NCBI RefSeq assembly: GCF_035621455.1
Contig: NZ_CP141823.1
Span: 992,001-1,056,000 of the forward strand
Length of the DNA: 64,000 nt
Source: Vibrio natriegens NBRC 15636 = ATCC 14048 = DSM 759
GTDB lineage: Bacteria > Pseudomonadota > Gammaproteobacteria > Enterobacterales > Vibrionaceae
Reading direction: 5' to 3'
Position 1 is the first letter of the stretch; each line of letters starts with the position of its first letter. A model generated the notes under the pieces. It made no database searches. It was given only the letters and a program-made list of their open reading frames with translations, and was not told the DNA's origin. Of this stretch, positions 36,758-46,042 are shown one piece after another. A program made the position numbers and the translations under genes.

Positions 36758-37183
36758 ATGGGTGAACTATTAAATTTTATCGATAGAATATTGGCAAAAC
36801 CCGATCTGGGTAAATTGGTGTTACGTGTCAGTTTTGCTTTCCTATTTTTATTGCACGGCATCCATAAAGTGATTGGCGGAACCGAGTTTATACAAGGCTT
36901 GTTGGTCGACCATGGTCTGCCTGCATTTGTAGCCTACGGGGTTTACTTAGGTGAAGTGGTTGCCCCAATCCTAATGATTATTGGCTTATACACTCGCTTG
37001 GCTTCTGTTGTTGTCGCTGGCACTTGTTTAATGGTTATCTATCTCTTAAACATGGGAGATTTGTTCGCTTTAAATAAGTTTGGCGCATGGGCGGTTGAAG
37101 GCATTGGTGTTTATTTGTTTGCTTCAATTGCAATTATGTTTCTTGGTTCAGGCAAGTACGCATTAAAGCCTGACGCACAGTAA
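36758..37183 (+). CDS. DoxX family membrane protein
   Basis: 141 residues from the ATG at 36758 (AAAGGG upstream; a GTG at 36752 is also in frame). Four hydrophobic helices and the DoxX pattern LRVSFAFLFLLHGIHKV and GVYLGEVVAPILMIIGLYTRLAS. These inner-membrane proteins are linked to quinone or thiosulfate redox reactions, but most are uncharacterised. Transcribed alone and followed by a terminator. Confidence 0.85.
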   Translation: MGELLNFIDRILAKPDLGKLVLRVSFAFLFLLHGIHKVIGGTEFIQGLLVDHGLPAFVAYGVYLGEVVAPILMIIGLYTRLASVVVAGTCLMVIYLLNMGDLFALNKFGAWAVEGIGVYLFASIAIMFLGSGKYALKPDAQ

Positions 37184-37205
37184 TTATTTACTCCTAATAC
37201 TCTTG

Positions 37206-37237
37206 ATAAAGCTGGGAAATACCCGGCTTTATTTTTA
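37206..37237 (+). terminator. terminator after the DoxX gene
   Basis: Stem AAAGCTGGG/CCCGGCTTT (one wobble), followed by ATTTTT. Confidence 0.8.
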
Positions 37238-37426
37238 TTAGTCTCATCTGTTTAGTCCTTGGCATTATAACAATGACGGCGTAATTTGAGTCTGTCTCTT
37301 TCTTAGCTTCATACCTTTCACCGCGTATCTTTAGCTCAAAATATTTATCCCCCGTTTTAATCAGGCTACTACACTGTATAAAAGTAAATTCTTGTACTCC
37401 CGTTTAATAGTGTTTGAGGCAATATT

Positions 37427-37759
37427 ATGGCGACTAAACGATCGAGAAGATTAAGAAAAAAGCTGTATGTCGACGAGTTTAAAGTGTTGGGGTTTTCATT
37501 TTTTTGTCATTTGAACTTAACGAATGAAGAGGAGTGCGATCTTCTTATCAATGATTTCTTGTCGTTTTTAGAGGGGCGAGGTTTAGTCATGGGTGGTGGT
37601 GCTGATCTCTCTAGCTTTGATGGTTTTGTGGTTCCTGAGCGTAGGTATGATTCAGCTTCAGAAGATGACCGTGTCGCCGTTGAACAATGGTTAACAGCAC
37701 ACAATGCATGCTCTGAAGTCGAGGTTAGCCCTTTAGTTGATGCCAATCAACCCGAATAA
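37427..37759 (+). CDS. yggL: YggL family protein (DUF469)
   Basis: 110 residues. The start MATKRSRRLRKKLYVDEFKVLGF aligns with E. coli YggL (SRRLRKK, DEF, LGFS), a protein reported to bind the 50S ribosomal subunit. The C-terminal part is more divergent. GAGG precedes the ATG. It is followed 21 bp later by an alpha/beta hydrolase gene, perhaps co-transcribed. Confidence 0.85.
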   Translation: MATKRSRRLRKKLYVDEFKVLGFSFFCHLNLTNEEECDLLINDFLSFLEGRGLVMGGGADLSSFDGFVVPERRYDSASEDDRVAVEQWLTAHNACSEVEVSPLVDANQPE

Positions 37760-37780
37760 ACGAGCCGTGAGTAAAGCTTC

Positions 37781-38533
37781 ATGAGTAATGACATCGTCTT
37801 AATTAGAGGGCTTTTTCGTGGTCAGTACCATTGGGGCGAGTTTTCACTGCTGCTGAGTGAACTCCTTCCAAACCAGAGAGTTATCGCTGTAGATATTCCC
37901 GGTACTGGTGCTCTGTCGGATGAGAAATCACCATGCTCAATAGAGGAAATGGTTGAGAGTATACGTTTTCAGCTGGCAACCAATGCTCAGGTTGATATCG
38001 TCGCGATTTCAATGGGAGGAATGATTGCGCTGAAGTGGGCAGAGCTGTATCCCAATCAGGTGAGGCGGGTTGTTTGTATTAATACCAGCAGCCGGGGATT
38101 TAGTCCTTTTTATCAGCGATTAAAGCCCGTGAACTATCTCAAAATCATGAAAGCGTTGTTTTCGCGCCCAGAGCAAAAAGAGTCGATCATTTACTCCATG
38201 GTATCGAATAAGCCGATAAGCGAAACGGTAATCGATGATTGGGTTATGTTGAATCGACTCTACCCAACCACGGCGTCGAACTTTTTTCGGCAATTACTCG
38301 CAGCCATGACGTTCAGGGCGAACAAACCGGTAAACGAAATCCTATTTATCTCGTCTCTCGAAGATAATCTCGTCAGTCATACCGCGACAGAAGCCCCTGC
38401 TAAGGCTTGGAACATGCCTATTATCTACAACCATAGTGACGGGCACGATATTCCTTTGGATAATCCTGAATGGTTGGCTTACAAAGTGATTCGGTATTTA
38501 AAACTGGATGAAGAAGGACAAACGCCACCTTAG
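37781..38533 (+). CDS. alpha/beta hydrolase
   Basis: 250 residues of the alpha/beta-hydrolase fold. The oxyanion region is LIRGLFRGQYHWGEF, the nucleophile elbow AISMGGM (Ser86), the acid likely in ISSLEDNLV and the catalytic His in NHSDGHDIPLDNPEW. No signal peptide, so cytoplasmic. Substrate unknown; esterase, lipase or thioesterase activity are all possible. Confidence 0.82.
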   Translation: MSNDIVLIRGLFRGQYHWGEFSLLLSELLPNQRVIAVDIPGTGALSDEKSPCSIEEMVESIRFQLATNAQVDIVAISMGGMIALKWAELYPNQVRRVVCINTSSRGFSPFYQRLKPVNYLKIMKALFSRPEQKESIIYSMVSNKPISETVIDDWVMLNRLYPTTASNFFRQLLAAMTFRANKPVNEILFISSLEDNLVSHTATEAPAKAWNMPIIYNHSDGHDIPLDNPEWLAYKVIRYLKLDEEGQTPP

Positions 38534-38547
38534 AATAGGTGGCGTTG
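38522..38547. terminator. hairpin overlapping the hydrolase stop codon
   Basis: AACGCCACCT/AGGTGGCGTT inverted repeat with a 6-nt loop between convergent genes. No T tract is present, so terminator activity is uncertain. Confidence 0.35.
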
Positions 38548-38583
38548 AAATGTCTTGCTAAGTACTAACTAAGCATTTACAGA

Positions 38584-38931
38584 CTATTGAGCGGCCGTCA
38601 CGGACATTTCTACCAGAATAACATCTCTTGCCATGCGAGCTTCAACACATGCGCGCGCAGGTTTTTCTCCGTTCGCAACCCATGCATCCCACACTTTGTT
38701 CATCTCGGCGAAGTCTTTCATATCGCGAAGGTAGATGGTAACGGATAGGAGCTTATCGCGATGGCTGCCTGCTGTTTCTAGTAAGGCATCAATCTTAGCG
38801 AGGCAGCGCTCTGTTTGCTCGGTAATATCCCAAGCCGCATCACCAGCTGTCTGGCCACAAAGATAAATAGTACCGTTGTGTTTAACAATACGGCTCATAC
38901 GCTCTGTGGATTCTATTCTTTCAATTGTCAT
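38584..38931 (-). CDS. RidA family protein (YoaB-like)
   Basis: 115 residues. It carries YjgF-family features: TIYLCGQTAGDAAWDITEQ, a middle helix AKIDALLETAG, and PARACVEARMARDVILVEM with the conserved Arg that binds the substrate carboxylate. It would hydrolyse reactive imines. It stands alone, with AAAGGA before the ATG, and is distinct from the RidA paralogue at 20065. Confidence 0.87.
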   Translation of the reverse strand: MTIERIESTERMSRIVKHNGTIYLCGQTAGDAAWDITEQTERCLAKIDALLETAGSHRDKLLSVTIYLRDMKDFAEMNKVWDAWVANGEKPARACVEARMARDVILVEMSVTAAQ

Positions 38932-39179
38932 TGTTTTCCTTTTTACTGCTTTTTTAGGATTTAGTGATAGTTATGATTTACCAACCTAACATCGTGACTT
39001 AATAAGCCAATTTAATTAGGTTGGTGTAGTCGTCAGCTTCGACTCAACATGAATATTAACAAAATCAGCCTTTCGTAACAGTGATCGTTTCTTGTTGACC
39101 AATCATTTCGAACTTTTCTTATGTTTTTGCTGACGTTCCTATAAGCATACCCTGATTGTCGAGCCGTAAGTCATGACAT

Positions 39180-40394
39180 CTAGCCAGAATACGTCGGCAG
39201 TATTCCCATCATGTTCATAAAATGGAAGGCGGCAGTCACGACACCAAAGAAGATGACGCCCATGAGCATTGGTTGCCCACCAGGAGCTCTAAACCCGTCT
39301 TTCGTGCCGGATGTTTTGCGCGCTTTTCTCACTAACAGTGCTGGAATAATACAGGTCCATACGGTTGCAGCGGCTCCGGCATAACCAATGGCGCTAACAA
39401 ATCCAAATGGAAACAGCACGGATAAAACCAGAGGTGGGACAAAAGTTACGGCCCATGTTTTCGCTCGACCTGTGCGGTTGTCTTCAAATTTAAATAGGTC
39501 AGCCAGGAAATCAAACACGCCTAAACCCACACCAATAAAAGAAGAAAGAATCGCGGCCATTGAAAAGCTGTTAATCGCCTGCCTCACTTTTTCTGATTCA
39601 ATCACAGAGCCAAGTGAACTTAGCAGCACATCTACGTTACCCCCTTGTTCAATGACCGGGCCAAAATCAACGCGAGGCAAATTACCAAAGATGCTTGTCA
39701 GCCATAATAAATACAGAACAGAAGCGATCACTGTACCGCCCAAAATTGCATTTTTAGCTTTGTTTTCTTCACCGTAGTAGGCACGCATAGAAGCAACGGA
39801 GTGGTGGTAACCAAATGACGTCAGAGCCACAGGTAAAATTGCCATTGCGTAGGGTGCGTACTGTGATTCCTGACTGATGGTGTCTAGCAGAATAGAGGTG
39901 TCTATATTGGCTGCCAGCCCCGAAACACCAAACACGAAGCTAAGTATCATGAACAGAATCAACAGAACTGAGATTCGGTCTACCGCTCTTGTTGAATGCC
40001 ATACGAAAGCAGAAAATACGGCCACAAAAATAACAGAAGCGCTTTTGCTATCGATATTGAGCAAGTTCTGAATAATTAACCCAGAAGACGTAATATAGGC
40101 ATAAAGTAAAATACCACCGACAAAATAGACGGTCAGGTTATTAATAAAGTTAACTTTTTTACCCAGTAGCTCTTTGGTTACGGTATTAAAGGAAACTTTT
40201 AAATCATATTCTTTAAACGCTTCCAACAACATCCATCCCGATATTGTCATCACGACCATGGTCAATAAAATCGCGAGAATGGACCACACTGTCCAGGCAC
40301 CTGCACTGGCACTTGGCAAACCAAGCATACCTGCACCAACACAGACACTGGCAATAATGCAGGAGCCACCGACTAAAGATGGGTTTTTATTCAT
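39180..40394 (-). CDS. tnaB: aromatic amino acid (tryptophan) permease, HAAAP family
   Basis: 404 residues, eleven or so membrane helices. The first helix SCIIASVCVGAGMLGLPSASAGAW is typical of the Mtr/TnaB/TyrP family. It lies 67 bp downstream of tnaA in the order tnaC-tnaA-permease, as in E. coli, which supports tryptophan import feeding tryptophanase. TyrP-like tyrosine transport cannot be ruled out by sequence alone. Confidence 0.87.
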   Translation of the reverse strand: MNKNPSLVGGSCIIASVCVGAGMLGLPSASAGAWTVWSILAILLTMVVMTISGWMLLEAFKEYDLKVSFNTVTKELLGKKVNFINNLTVYFVGGILLYAYITSSGLIIQNLLNIDSKSASVIFVAVFSAFVWHSTRAVDRISVLLILFMILSFVFGVSGLAANIDTSILLDTISQESQYAPYAMAILPVALTSFGYHHSVASMRAYYGEENKAKNAILGGTVIASVLYLLWLTSIFGNLPRVDFGPVIEQGGNVDVLLSSLGSVIESEKVRQAINSFSMAAILSSFIGVGLGVFDFLADLFKFEDNRTGRAKTWAVTFVPPLVLSVLFPFGFVSAIGYAGAAATVWTCIIPALLVRKARKTSGTKDGFRAPGGQPMLMGVIFFGVVTAAFHFMNMMGILPTYSG

Positions 40395-40421
40395 GATGCT
40401 ATTCCTTTATCAAAATAAATA

Positions 40422-40451
40422 AAAAGCGCAACCTTCCACGCTGCGCTTTAA
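40422..40451 (-). terminator. partial terminator between tnaA and the permease
   Basis: Minus-strand stem AAAGCGCA/TGCGCTTT followed by a T-rich tract (TTATTTATTTT). It would lower expression of the permease relative to tnaA. Confidence 0.6.
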
Positions 40452-40461
40452 TTTGTAGTTT

Positions 40462-41922
40462 TTATACTGTTTCTGCTGTCGTGATGGATGGAGCTTGAGT
40501 CTCTGACTCAACCTCTTTTAGACGCGCGGTGAAGTGACGTAAAACTTCCGGTTCATAAGTAAAGTCCAGACCTTTTACATTGGCTGCATTTTCTTTTACC
40601 GCCTGGAATGCTTCGACAATGAAATCCATATGCGTTTGTGTGTAGGTAGCGCGAGGAATGGTAAGGCGAAGCAGTTCAGCCGGACACGGGTGTTGTTTAC
40701 CTGTCGCAGGATCTCGGCCCAATAGAAGGGAGCCTATTTCTACCGCTCGAATACCAGCGACTTTATAAAGCTCGCACGCCAGTGCATGTGCCGGGAATTG
40801 CTCTGCAGGAATGTGAGGCAGGAGTTTGCTTGCGTCAACGAAGGCAGCATGGCCACCCGCTTGCTGACAAACGATGCCAATCGCTTCCAGCTTATCAACC
40901 AGGTACTGAACCTGACCGATTCGGTATGCCAGCCAGTCCTGACGCATGCCATCATAAAGGCCTACGGCAAGACGCTCCATAGCGCCACCTTCCAGACCAC
41001 CATAGGTCGGAAAGCCTTCCTGAACAACACACAGCGTGCGGCATTCCGTGTACACGTCCATTAACGAATCGTCTTTAAAGCAAAGTAAGCCGCCCATTTG
41101 AACCATGGCATCTTTCTTTGCCGACATCGCCAGACCATCCGCGTATTTGTAGCTCTCTTTGGTGATTGCTTCGATTGACCAGTCAGCGTAGCCAGCTTCA
41201 CGTTGTTGAATGAAGTAAGCATTCTCGGCAAAACGAGCCGAATCCATGATCACTGGAATATCGTATTTCTGACCAATTTCATAAACCGCTTTTAGGTTAG
41301 CAAGCGATACTGGCTGGCCGCCGGCAGAGTTACATGTGATGGTGCTGACAATATAAGGTACATTTGCTGCGCCAGCTTCTAGGATTGCCTGTTCTAGTTT
41401 CTCCAGATCAAAGTTACCTTTAAAGTCTGCTTCGATTGAAGTGTCGAATGCTTCTTCGGTATAAACGTTTTTCGCAACACAGCAGTTTAACTGTGTATGG
41501 CCTTGTGTGGTGTCAAAAAAGTAATTCGACAGCGCAACCATCTTGCTTCTATCTAGTTCTTTCTCTTTCTCACGTTTTTTAATCAGAACCGGAATGTAAA
41601 TTTGCTCTGCACCACGTCCTTGGTGAGTTGGAATGGTGTATTGGTAGCCAAAGATATCCTCAACGGCCTGTTGAAGTGCATGGTAGCTTCGGCTGCCGCT
41701 GTATGCTTCATCGCCGCGCAACATGGCTGCTTGCATCTCTTGCGTAATAGCGCCTGTACCACTATCGGTAAGAAGGTCGATAAACACATCTTCGCTATCC
41801 AGAAGAAAAGGGTTCATACCCGCTTTTAGAATCGCTTCTTCTCTATATTCACGTGTAGTGCGTTTTACTGGTTCAATAACGCGAATACGAAACGGCTCAG
41901 GTAAGTGTTTAAAGTTTTCCAT
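40462..41922 (-). CDS. tnaA: tryptophanase TnaA
   Basis: 486 residues of a PLP enzyme of the tryptophanase/tyrosine phenol-lyase family. The substrate-PLP region is TCNSAGGQPVSLANLK, with PLP Lys in DGLAMSAKKDAMVQMGG. The C-terminal region RLTIPRATYTQTHMD is as in TnaA. It splits tryptophan into indole, pyruvate and ammonia. Tyrosine phenol-lyase is excluded by the flanking leader peptide with a key Trp codon and by the linked aromatic permease. Transcription is expected to be controlled by tryptophan through the tnaC leader 279 nt upstream. Confidence 0.95.
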   Translation of the reverse strand: MENFKHLPEPFRIRVIEPVKRTTREYREEAILKAGMNPFLLDSEDVFIDLLTDSGTGAITQEMQAAMLRGDEAYSGSRSYHALQQAVEDIFGYQYTIPTHQGRGAEQIYIPVLIKKREKEKELDRSKMVALSNYFFDTTQGHTQLNCCVAKNVYTEEAFDTSIEADFKGNFDLEKLEQAILEAGAANVPYIVSTITCNSAGGQPVSLANLKAVYEIGQKYDIPVIMDSARFAENAYFIQQREAGYADWSIEAITKESYKYADGLAMSAKKDAMVQMGGLLCFKDDSLMDVYTECRTLCVVQEGFPTYGGLEGGAMERLAVGLYDGMRQDWLAYRIGQVQYLVDKLEAIGIVCQQAGGHAAFVDASKLLPHIPAEQFPAHALACELYKVAGIRAVEIGSLLLGRDPATGKQHPCPAELLRLTIPRATYTQTHMDFIVEAFQAVKENAANVKGLDFTYEPEVLRHFTARLKEVESETQAPSITTAETV

Positions 41923-42200
41923 TTTATTTTCCCTAAAAGATCATTTTTTGAATATTTTTAAGGCATACAGATGGGTTGGAATAAAACAGTGCCTTCCCAA
42001 ATCTAAAATTCAGAAATAAACGCACTGCGGCAAATACCTGACTTATTGCTTGATCAACACCAGAGGTGAGTTATCGAACAAAATAAGTCTCTGATTTACC
42101 GTTCTGTATGCTTGATATTTGGTTTGGGCTAATCGAGTGGTATTGCTTGTTTAAACGAATAGCAGTACAGAGCACATTGCTGTGCGCCCAATAAGAAGTG
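41923..42200 (-). promoter_or_regulatory. tnaC-tnaA leader spacer (probable Rho-dependent termination region)
   Basis: A 278-nt transcribed spacer without coding potential between the tnaC stop and the tnaA start. In E. coli the equivalent spacer holds the rut site and Rho pause sites. The assignment rests on position; no individual rut element was identified. Confidence 0.5.
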
Positions 42201-42275
42201 TTATTGCGCAGGGAAAAAGAAGGCGATTTTAAAATCGAGGGTTATCCAATTAGCGATATGGTTTGTAGACAACAT
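42201..42275 (-). CDS. tnaC: TnaC leader peptide (tryptophan-responsive attenuator)
   Basis: A 24-codon frame, MLSTNHIANWITLDFKIAFF...PAQ, with AAGGTGA seven bases before its ATG. The residues essential in E. coli TnaC recur with the same spacing: Trp10, Asp14 (+4), Lys16 (+6), Ile17 (+7) and Pro22 (+12). In E. coli, tryptophan-bound ribosomes stall at the end of TnaC, block Rho and allow tnaA transcription. Here two residues (Ala-Gln) follow the proline before the stop, unlike E. coli, where proline is last. Confidence 0.9.
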   Translation of the reverse strand: MLSTNHIANWITLDFKIAFFFPAQ

Positions 42276-42720
42276 ACTAAGTCACCTTGATAGAACTAAG
42301 TAAACAAAACAATCTAACTAAGCAACCTAAAACAACGCGAACGTTTTTAAGTTGCTGATGGTTGATGCATCTATATCGAAGCATCGATTCGATATTCGTT
42401 TAGCAAAATACAGACCAACTTATATCACATTGTTTTGTAAAGAAATAACCTTTAGTTCCTTCTGGTGATGTAGAGGTGGTGCACCATTGTGAAACGTACT
42501 TGTTCTTTTTTGAGGCATTACAAACGAGGCATTACAAACAGTTTGATTGAAAAGAGTTGAGTTGCTGACACGGCCTCCAGTGTTCAATCTGCTTAAACTG
42601 GAGCAACCACACATTAATATCTACTCCAATTATCAAACAAGCTGCGTGGCGCTCCAAATTTCCCCAGAAGATCGTTCAACTCATCTCCTTAGATCCTCAC
42701 TTTTCAAAATGATCAAAAGT
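42276..42720. other. gene-free stretch between tnaC and the efflux operon
   Basis: About 445 bp holding the tna promoter at its left end and the efflux promoter at its right. Nothing else was recognised; short open frames here lack ribosome binding sites. Confidence 0.4.
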
Positions 42721-42732
42721 TACTTTACTAAA

Positions 42733-42747
42733 ACTGTACCGTACAGT
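42733..42747. promoter_or_regulatory. TetR operator in front of the HlyD/MFS pair
   Basis: Perfect palindrome ACTGTAC-C-GTACAGT, 36 bp upstream of the hlyD-like start. A near-identical sequence lies upstream of the tetR gene at 46043, so the TetR protein most likely binds both. Confidence 0.78.
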
Positions 42748-42782
42748 ACAGTTTGTGCGAATCATTAGTTGAGGTGTTCAGT

Positions 42783-43796
42783 ATGAAAAAGAAAGCCATC
42801 GCATTACTGCTTGTTTTTGGATCATTATTCGGCGTTGGTTACAGCTTGTATCAGCCGAACATAGTTAAGACGGACAACGCGTACGTCCATTCTGACGTGA
42901 CAGCAGTGTCACCAGAAGTCGCTGGACAAGTTAGCCAGCTATTCGTCAAAGACAACCAATGGGTGAGCAAAGGTACGCCTTTGTTTTCAATTGACGACGA
43001 GGATTTCATCGCAAATCTGGAGATCGCAGAATCGGCGTTAGACGTCGCCAACGCAGCAATCACAGCGAACCAGACCAAAACGGAAATGCAATTAGTCAAA
43101 ATTGAACAGGCGAAGCAAAGCATTACGAGCGCAAGAGCTAATTCCGATCATCAGGCTGCGGAGTTAGAGCGCTTGTCACGTCTGGTACAAAAGCAATCAG
43201 TCAGTAAGAACCAATTTGAAGCGCAAAGAACGCGAGCCATTGAATCGCGCAGTCATTTAGAAACGGTTAAATTGGCGTTAAGCGCAGAGAAAAAGCAATT
43301 TGAGACATTAAAAACCGAGAAAAAACAGCTGATTGCACAACAGAAACGGGCTCAGGCAAATCTGAAGCTTGCTAAAATCGCGCTAGAGAGAGCGGTGGTA
43401 AAAGCGCCATTTGATGGTTTTATTGCAGACAGACAAGTACAGGTTGGTAAGTTTGTTCAGCCTGGTATGGGGCTCATCGTGATGGTTCCGGACTATGTTT
43501 GGGTAGAAGCCAATTTTAAAGAAACTCAGTTAGAAAACGTGATTGAAGGACAGAACGTTGAAGTCGTTTTGGACATGTTCCCTGACAAGCCACTGCATGG
43601 CAGAGTTGCCTCGATTACACCTGCAACGGGTGCGCAGTTCAGTTTGCTCCCGCCACAAAATGCGACGGGTAACTTTGTCAAAGTCGTTCAGCGCGTGCCA
43701 GTGCGAATTGAGTTAGATATTCCCCAAGAGCTGAGACAGCGTATCTATCCGGGCCTGTCTGTCGAGGTAGCGATTAAAACCGAAAAACAAGGTTAA
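42783..43796 (+). CDS. HlyD/EmrA-like membrane fusion protein
   Basis: 337 residues from the ATG at 42783 (GAGGTG upstream; an in-frame ATG at 42753 is less likely). One N-terminal membrane helix, then a lipoyl/barrel-sandwich domain (TDNAYVHSDVTAVSPEVAGQV), a coiled-coil hairpin (about 80-190) and a beta-barrel (APFDGFIADRQVQVGKFVQPG). It is the periplasmic adaptor for the MFS pump encoded immediately downstream, as in EmrAB-type efflux or secretion systems. Confidence 0.9.
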   Translation: MKKKAIALLLVFGSLFGVGYSLYQPNIVKTDNAYVHSDVTAVSPEVAGQVSQLFVKDNQWVSKGTPLFSIDDEDFIANLEIAESALDVANAAITANQTKTEMQLVKIEQAKQSITSARANSDHQAAELERLSRLVQKQSVSKNQFEAQRTRAIESRSHLETVKLALSAEKKQFETLKTEKKQLIAQQKRAQANLKLAKIALERAVVKAPFDGFIADRQVQVGKFVQPGMGLIVMVPDYVWVEANFKETQLENVIEGQNVEVVLDMFPDKPLHGRVASITPATGAQFSLLPPQNATGNFVKVVQRVPVRIELDIPQELRQRIYPGLSVEVAIKTEKQG

Positions 43797-43802
43797 GTTG
43801 CC

Positions 43803-45341
43803 ATGAAGTCACGTATCCGTTTATTGACTTGGGTGTTATTCGCGCTTGCGGCATTTGGTATTAACTCCGTGATGTTTAGTGAGCTTTCGTATGAAATGGC
43901 GGCGACTATAGGTTTGTCTCTTGATGAAACAGAGCTGGTTAAAATCGGATTTATGATTGCCCAAGTGTTGGGCTTTATCTGGGCACCGAAGTTGGTTCGT
44001 CACTGGTGTGCTTACCGGATTTTGATCACTGCTCTGCTCATAGAGATAACGGCAAGTATGATCTTATACTGGCAACTGCCGAGCCCATGGTTATTCAAAC
44101 TGACTTGGCTGTTCGTTGGCTTTTTCATGAGTGTATTGCTGGTGGTGGTTAATCTCTTTTTGCTCGATGTGTTTGAGCAACGTTGGTTGCCCGTAATCAT
44201 TGCTTTGACTTTAGTCTTCTCGACGTTGGTGCCGATGGGTTTGTATCCTTGGTTAATGGCACATGTATTGGAGCGATTTGACTGGTCGCTATTTTGTGTT
44301 CTATCGGCATGGTTGTACTTTTCAGCGCTTATTCTTGTGAGTATTTACAAACCTGAACCAGTTAACATTGTCGAAAAGCATAAATCGCATGTTGGTGTTT
44401 ATACTATTGCAGCGTTAGCGACAGGTTTGGTCGTTTATCTGTTAATGCGAGGCCGTTACTATAACTGGTTAGATTCAGAGGCGTTTATTCAACTTACGCT
44501 GATCACGACCACATTAGGGCTAAGCCTGATTTACCTCTTAGTTAAAAGACGGCGTTTAAATACCGCGTCATCGCAATTGCATAATACGCTGAAAACCAAT
44601 GTCTTTATGTATAACGCCTTTTTGGCGGGTTTTGCGGTAATGGCGAGTTCTGCACTGTTTGGAAATTTCCTTAAAATGGCGTTGAACTACAATCATTTGA
44701 ACGCTGGTTATGCGCAGTTGCCATTCTTCTATGCGATGATTGTGGGCATGCTGCTGAGTGTGATGGTGTTTTACCTAAGACGAACGCTGGTTGATGCGGT
44801 TGTGCCATTAGGTGTTTTAATGATCTTGCTCTCTGTATATCGTTTTAGTCTTCTACCAAGTGAGGCCGGGCCAGAATCGTTGCTTTTACCTATGCTTTTG
44901 CGTGGCTTTGGGGTAGGGATGCTGAACGTGTCGGTAACCATTGCAGTGTTAACCTATTTTAAAAATCATGAGCGCCTTGAGGGGATTTGTAACTTCTACT
45001 TGTTCCGAACCATGGGCAGTGTTATCGGCGGTGGATTTTTTTCTGGCGCAATACACACTCATAGTGCGCAAGCATCGGGTGAAATAGGGCGAACGTTAGA
45101 GCAATCGAGCCATGCCTTTTCTGCTTATGAACAGGCACTTACCAGTACGATTCTCACTCATGGACATTTGCCTAATTCCTCCATGGGGGCGGGCCAAGTT
45201 GTTGCTGTCGTCAAAGAGCAAGCCACGACTTTGGCATTAAGCAATTCATTGATTATGTTTATTTTCTCGATTTTGGCGTTGGCTCCAGTGCTCCTTATCG
45301 GCAAGAAACTGGTAGCAAAGCGAGAAGCGAGTCCAAACTAG
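43803..45341 (+). CDS. MFS efflux transporter (EmrB-like, DHA2-type)
   Basis: 512 residues with about fourteen hydrophobic helices. Family motifs are degenerate, but length and coupling to an HlyD-family adaptor 6 bp upstream support a DHA2/EmrB-type drug exporter. It begins MKSRIRLLTWVLFALAAFGIN. Regulated by the TetR repressor encoded convergently downstream, whose operators flank the locus. Substrates unknown. Confidence 0.85.
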   Translation: MKSRIRLLTWVLFALAAFGINSVMFSELSYEMAATIGLSLDETELVKIGFMIAQVLGFIWAPKLVRHWCAYRILITALLIEITASMILYWQLPSPWLFKLTWLFVGFFMSVLLVVVNLFLLDVFEQRWLPVIIALTLVFSTLVPMGLYPWLMAHVLERFDWSLFCVLSAWLYFSALILVSIYKPEPVNIVEKHKSHVGVYTIAALATGLVVYLLMRGRYYNWLDSEAFIQLTLITTTLGLSLIYLLVKRRRLNTASSQLHNTLKTNVFMYNAFLAGFAVMASSALFGNFLKMALNYNHLNAGYAQLPFFYAMIVGMLLSVMVFYLRRTLVDAVVPLGVLMILLSVYRFSLLPSEAGPESLLLPMLLRGFGVGMLNVSVTIAVLTYFKNHERLEGICNFYLFRTMGSVIGGGFFSGAIHTHSAQASGEIGRTLEQSSHAFSAYEQALTSTILTHGHLPNSSMGAGQVVAVVKEQATTLALSNSLIMFIFSILALAPVLLIGKKLVAKREASPN

Positions 45342-45362
45342 GATTCTTTTAAGTTGAGGCAT

Positions 45363-45393
45363 AAGCCGACTTCCATGTTCGAAGGCGGCTTTT
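45363..45393. terminator. terminator between the MFS and tetR genes
   Basis: Imperfect stem AAGCCGACTTC/GAAGGCGGCTT followed by TTTTG, between convergent genes. Confidence 0.6.
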
Positions 45394-45408
45394 GTCTTTA
45401 ATAAAGAG

Positions 45409-46020
45409 TTACGCTGACTGTTGCTGGTAGAGTGAGAGAAAAGCTGTGACGGCTTTACGAGCATGAGTATTCAACTCTGCATCACTGGGTAACTCAAACC
45501 CCAATAGCGCCTTGGTCTGATAATCGAGTTTGATTAGAGCGAGGAGTTGCCCGCACGCGAGATCTGGATCGTCGATGTCTAATTGTTGGCTGACGACGTC
45601 TGTCTTTAAAAACTCAATTAAGTGTTGATGAATCCGCATCGGACTCGTTTGCCAAAACTGCTTTGGTATTGAGTCGTGCTGATAAAAATCGGCAGAAATA
45701 ATTCGGTAAAGTGACAGAACAGGGTTGGAACAAATTCCGCGTAGATACTTCTTGGCGAAGTCTTCTAACGTTTGTTGTAGCGACTCATTTTGTTGAGCAG
45801 AAAGCTGGAAAGCCGACTCTAAACTGGTTTGAGTGTTGTGCGCCAACACTTCTGTAAATAGCCCTTCTTTATTGGAAAAATATCGGTATAAGGTTTGCTT
45901 TGAACCACCACAAATGGCAACTATTTGGTCCAATGACGTTTCTTTGTAACCTTGCGTAATAAAAAGCTCAGTGGCTACTTCGATGATGCGAATTCTTTTT
46001 TGTTGAGTGGACGCGCGCAT
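45409..46020 (-). CDS. TetR/AcrR-family repressor of the HlyD/MFS pump
   Basis: 203 residues with an N-terminal TetR HTH (IIEVATELFITQGYKETSLDQIVAICGGSKQTLYRYF) and a helical ligand domain with a C-terminal region of the kind seen in AcrR-like repressors. It is convergent with the pump genes. ACTGTTCAGTACAGT lies 23 bp upstream of its own start and matches the palindrome upstream of the pump, so it probably represses both transcripts until an efflux substrate binds. Confidence 0.9.
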   Translation of the reverse strand: MRASTQQKRIRIIEVATELFITQGYKETSLDQIVAICGGSKQTLYRYFSNKEGLFTEVLAHNTQTSLESAFQLSAQQNESLQQTLEDFAKKYLRGICSNPVLSLYRIISADFYQHDSIPKQFWQTSPMRIHQHLIEFLKTDVVSQQLDIDDPDLACGQLLALIKLDYQTKALLGFELPSDAELNTHARKAVTAFLSLYQQQSA

Positions 46021-46042
46021 AACAAAACCTAGCTTAAATCAG

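Noticed and set aside
42547..42768. 73-aa plus-strand frame between tnaC and the HlyD gene
   Set aside because: It overlaps the TetR operator and efflux promoter and has no ribosome binding site.
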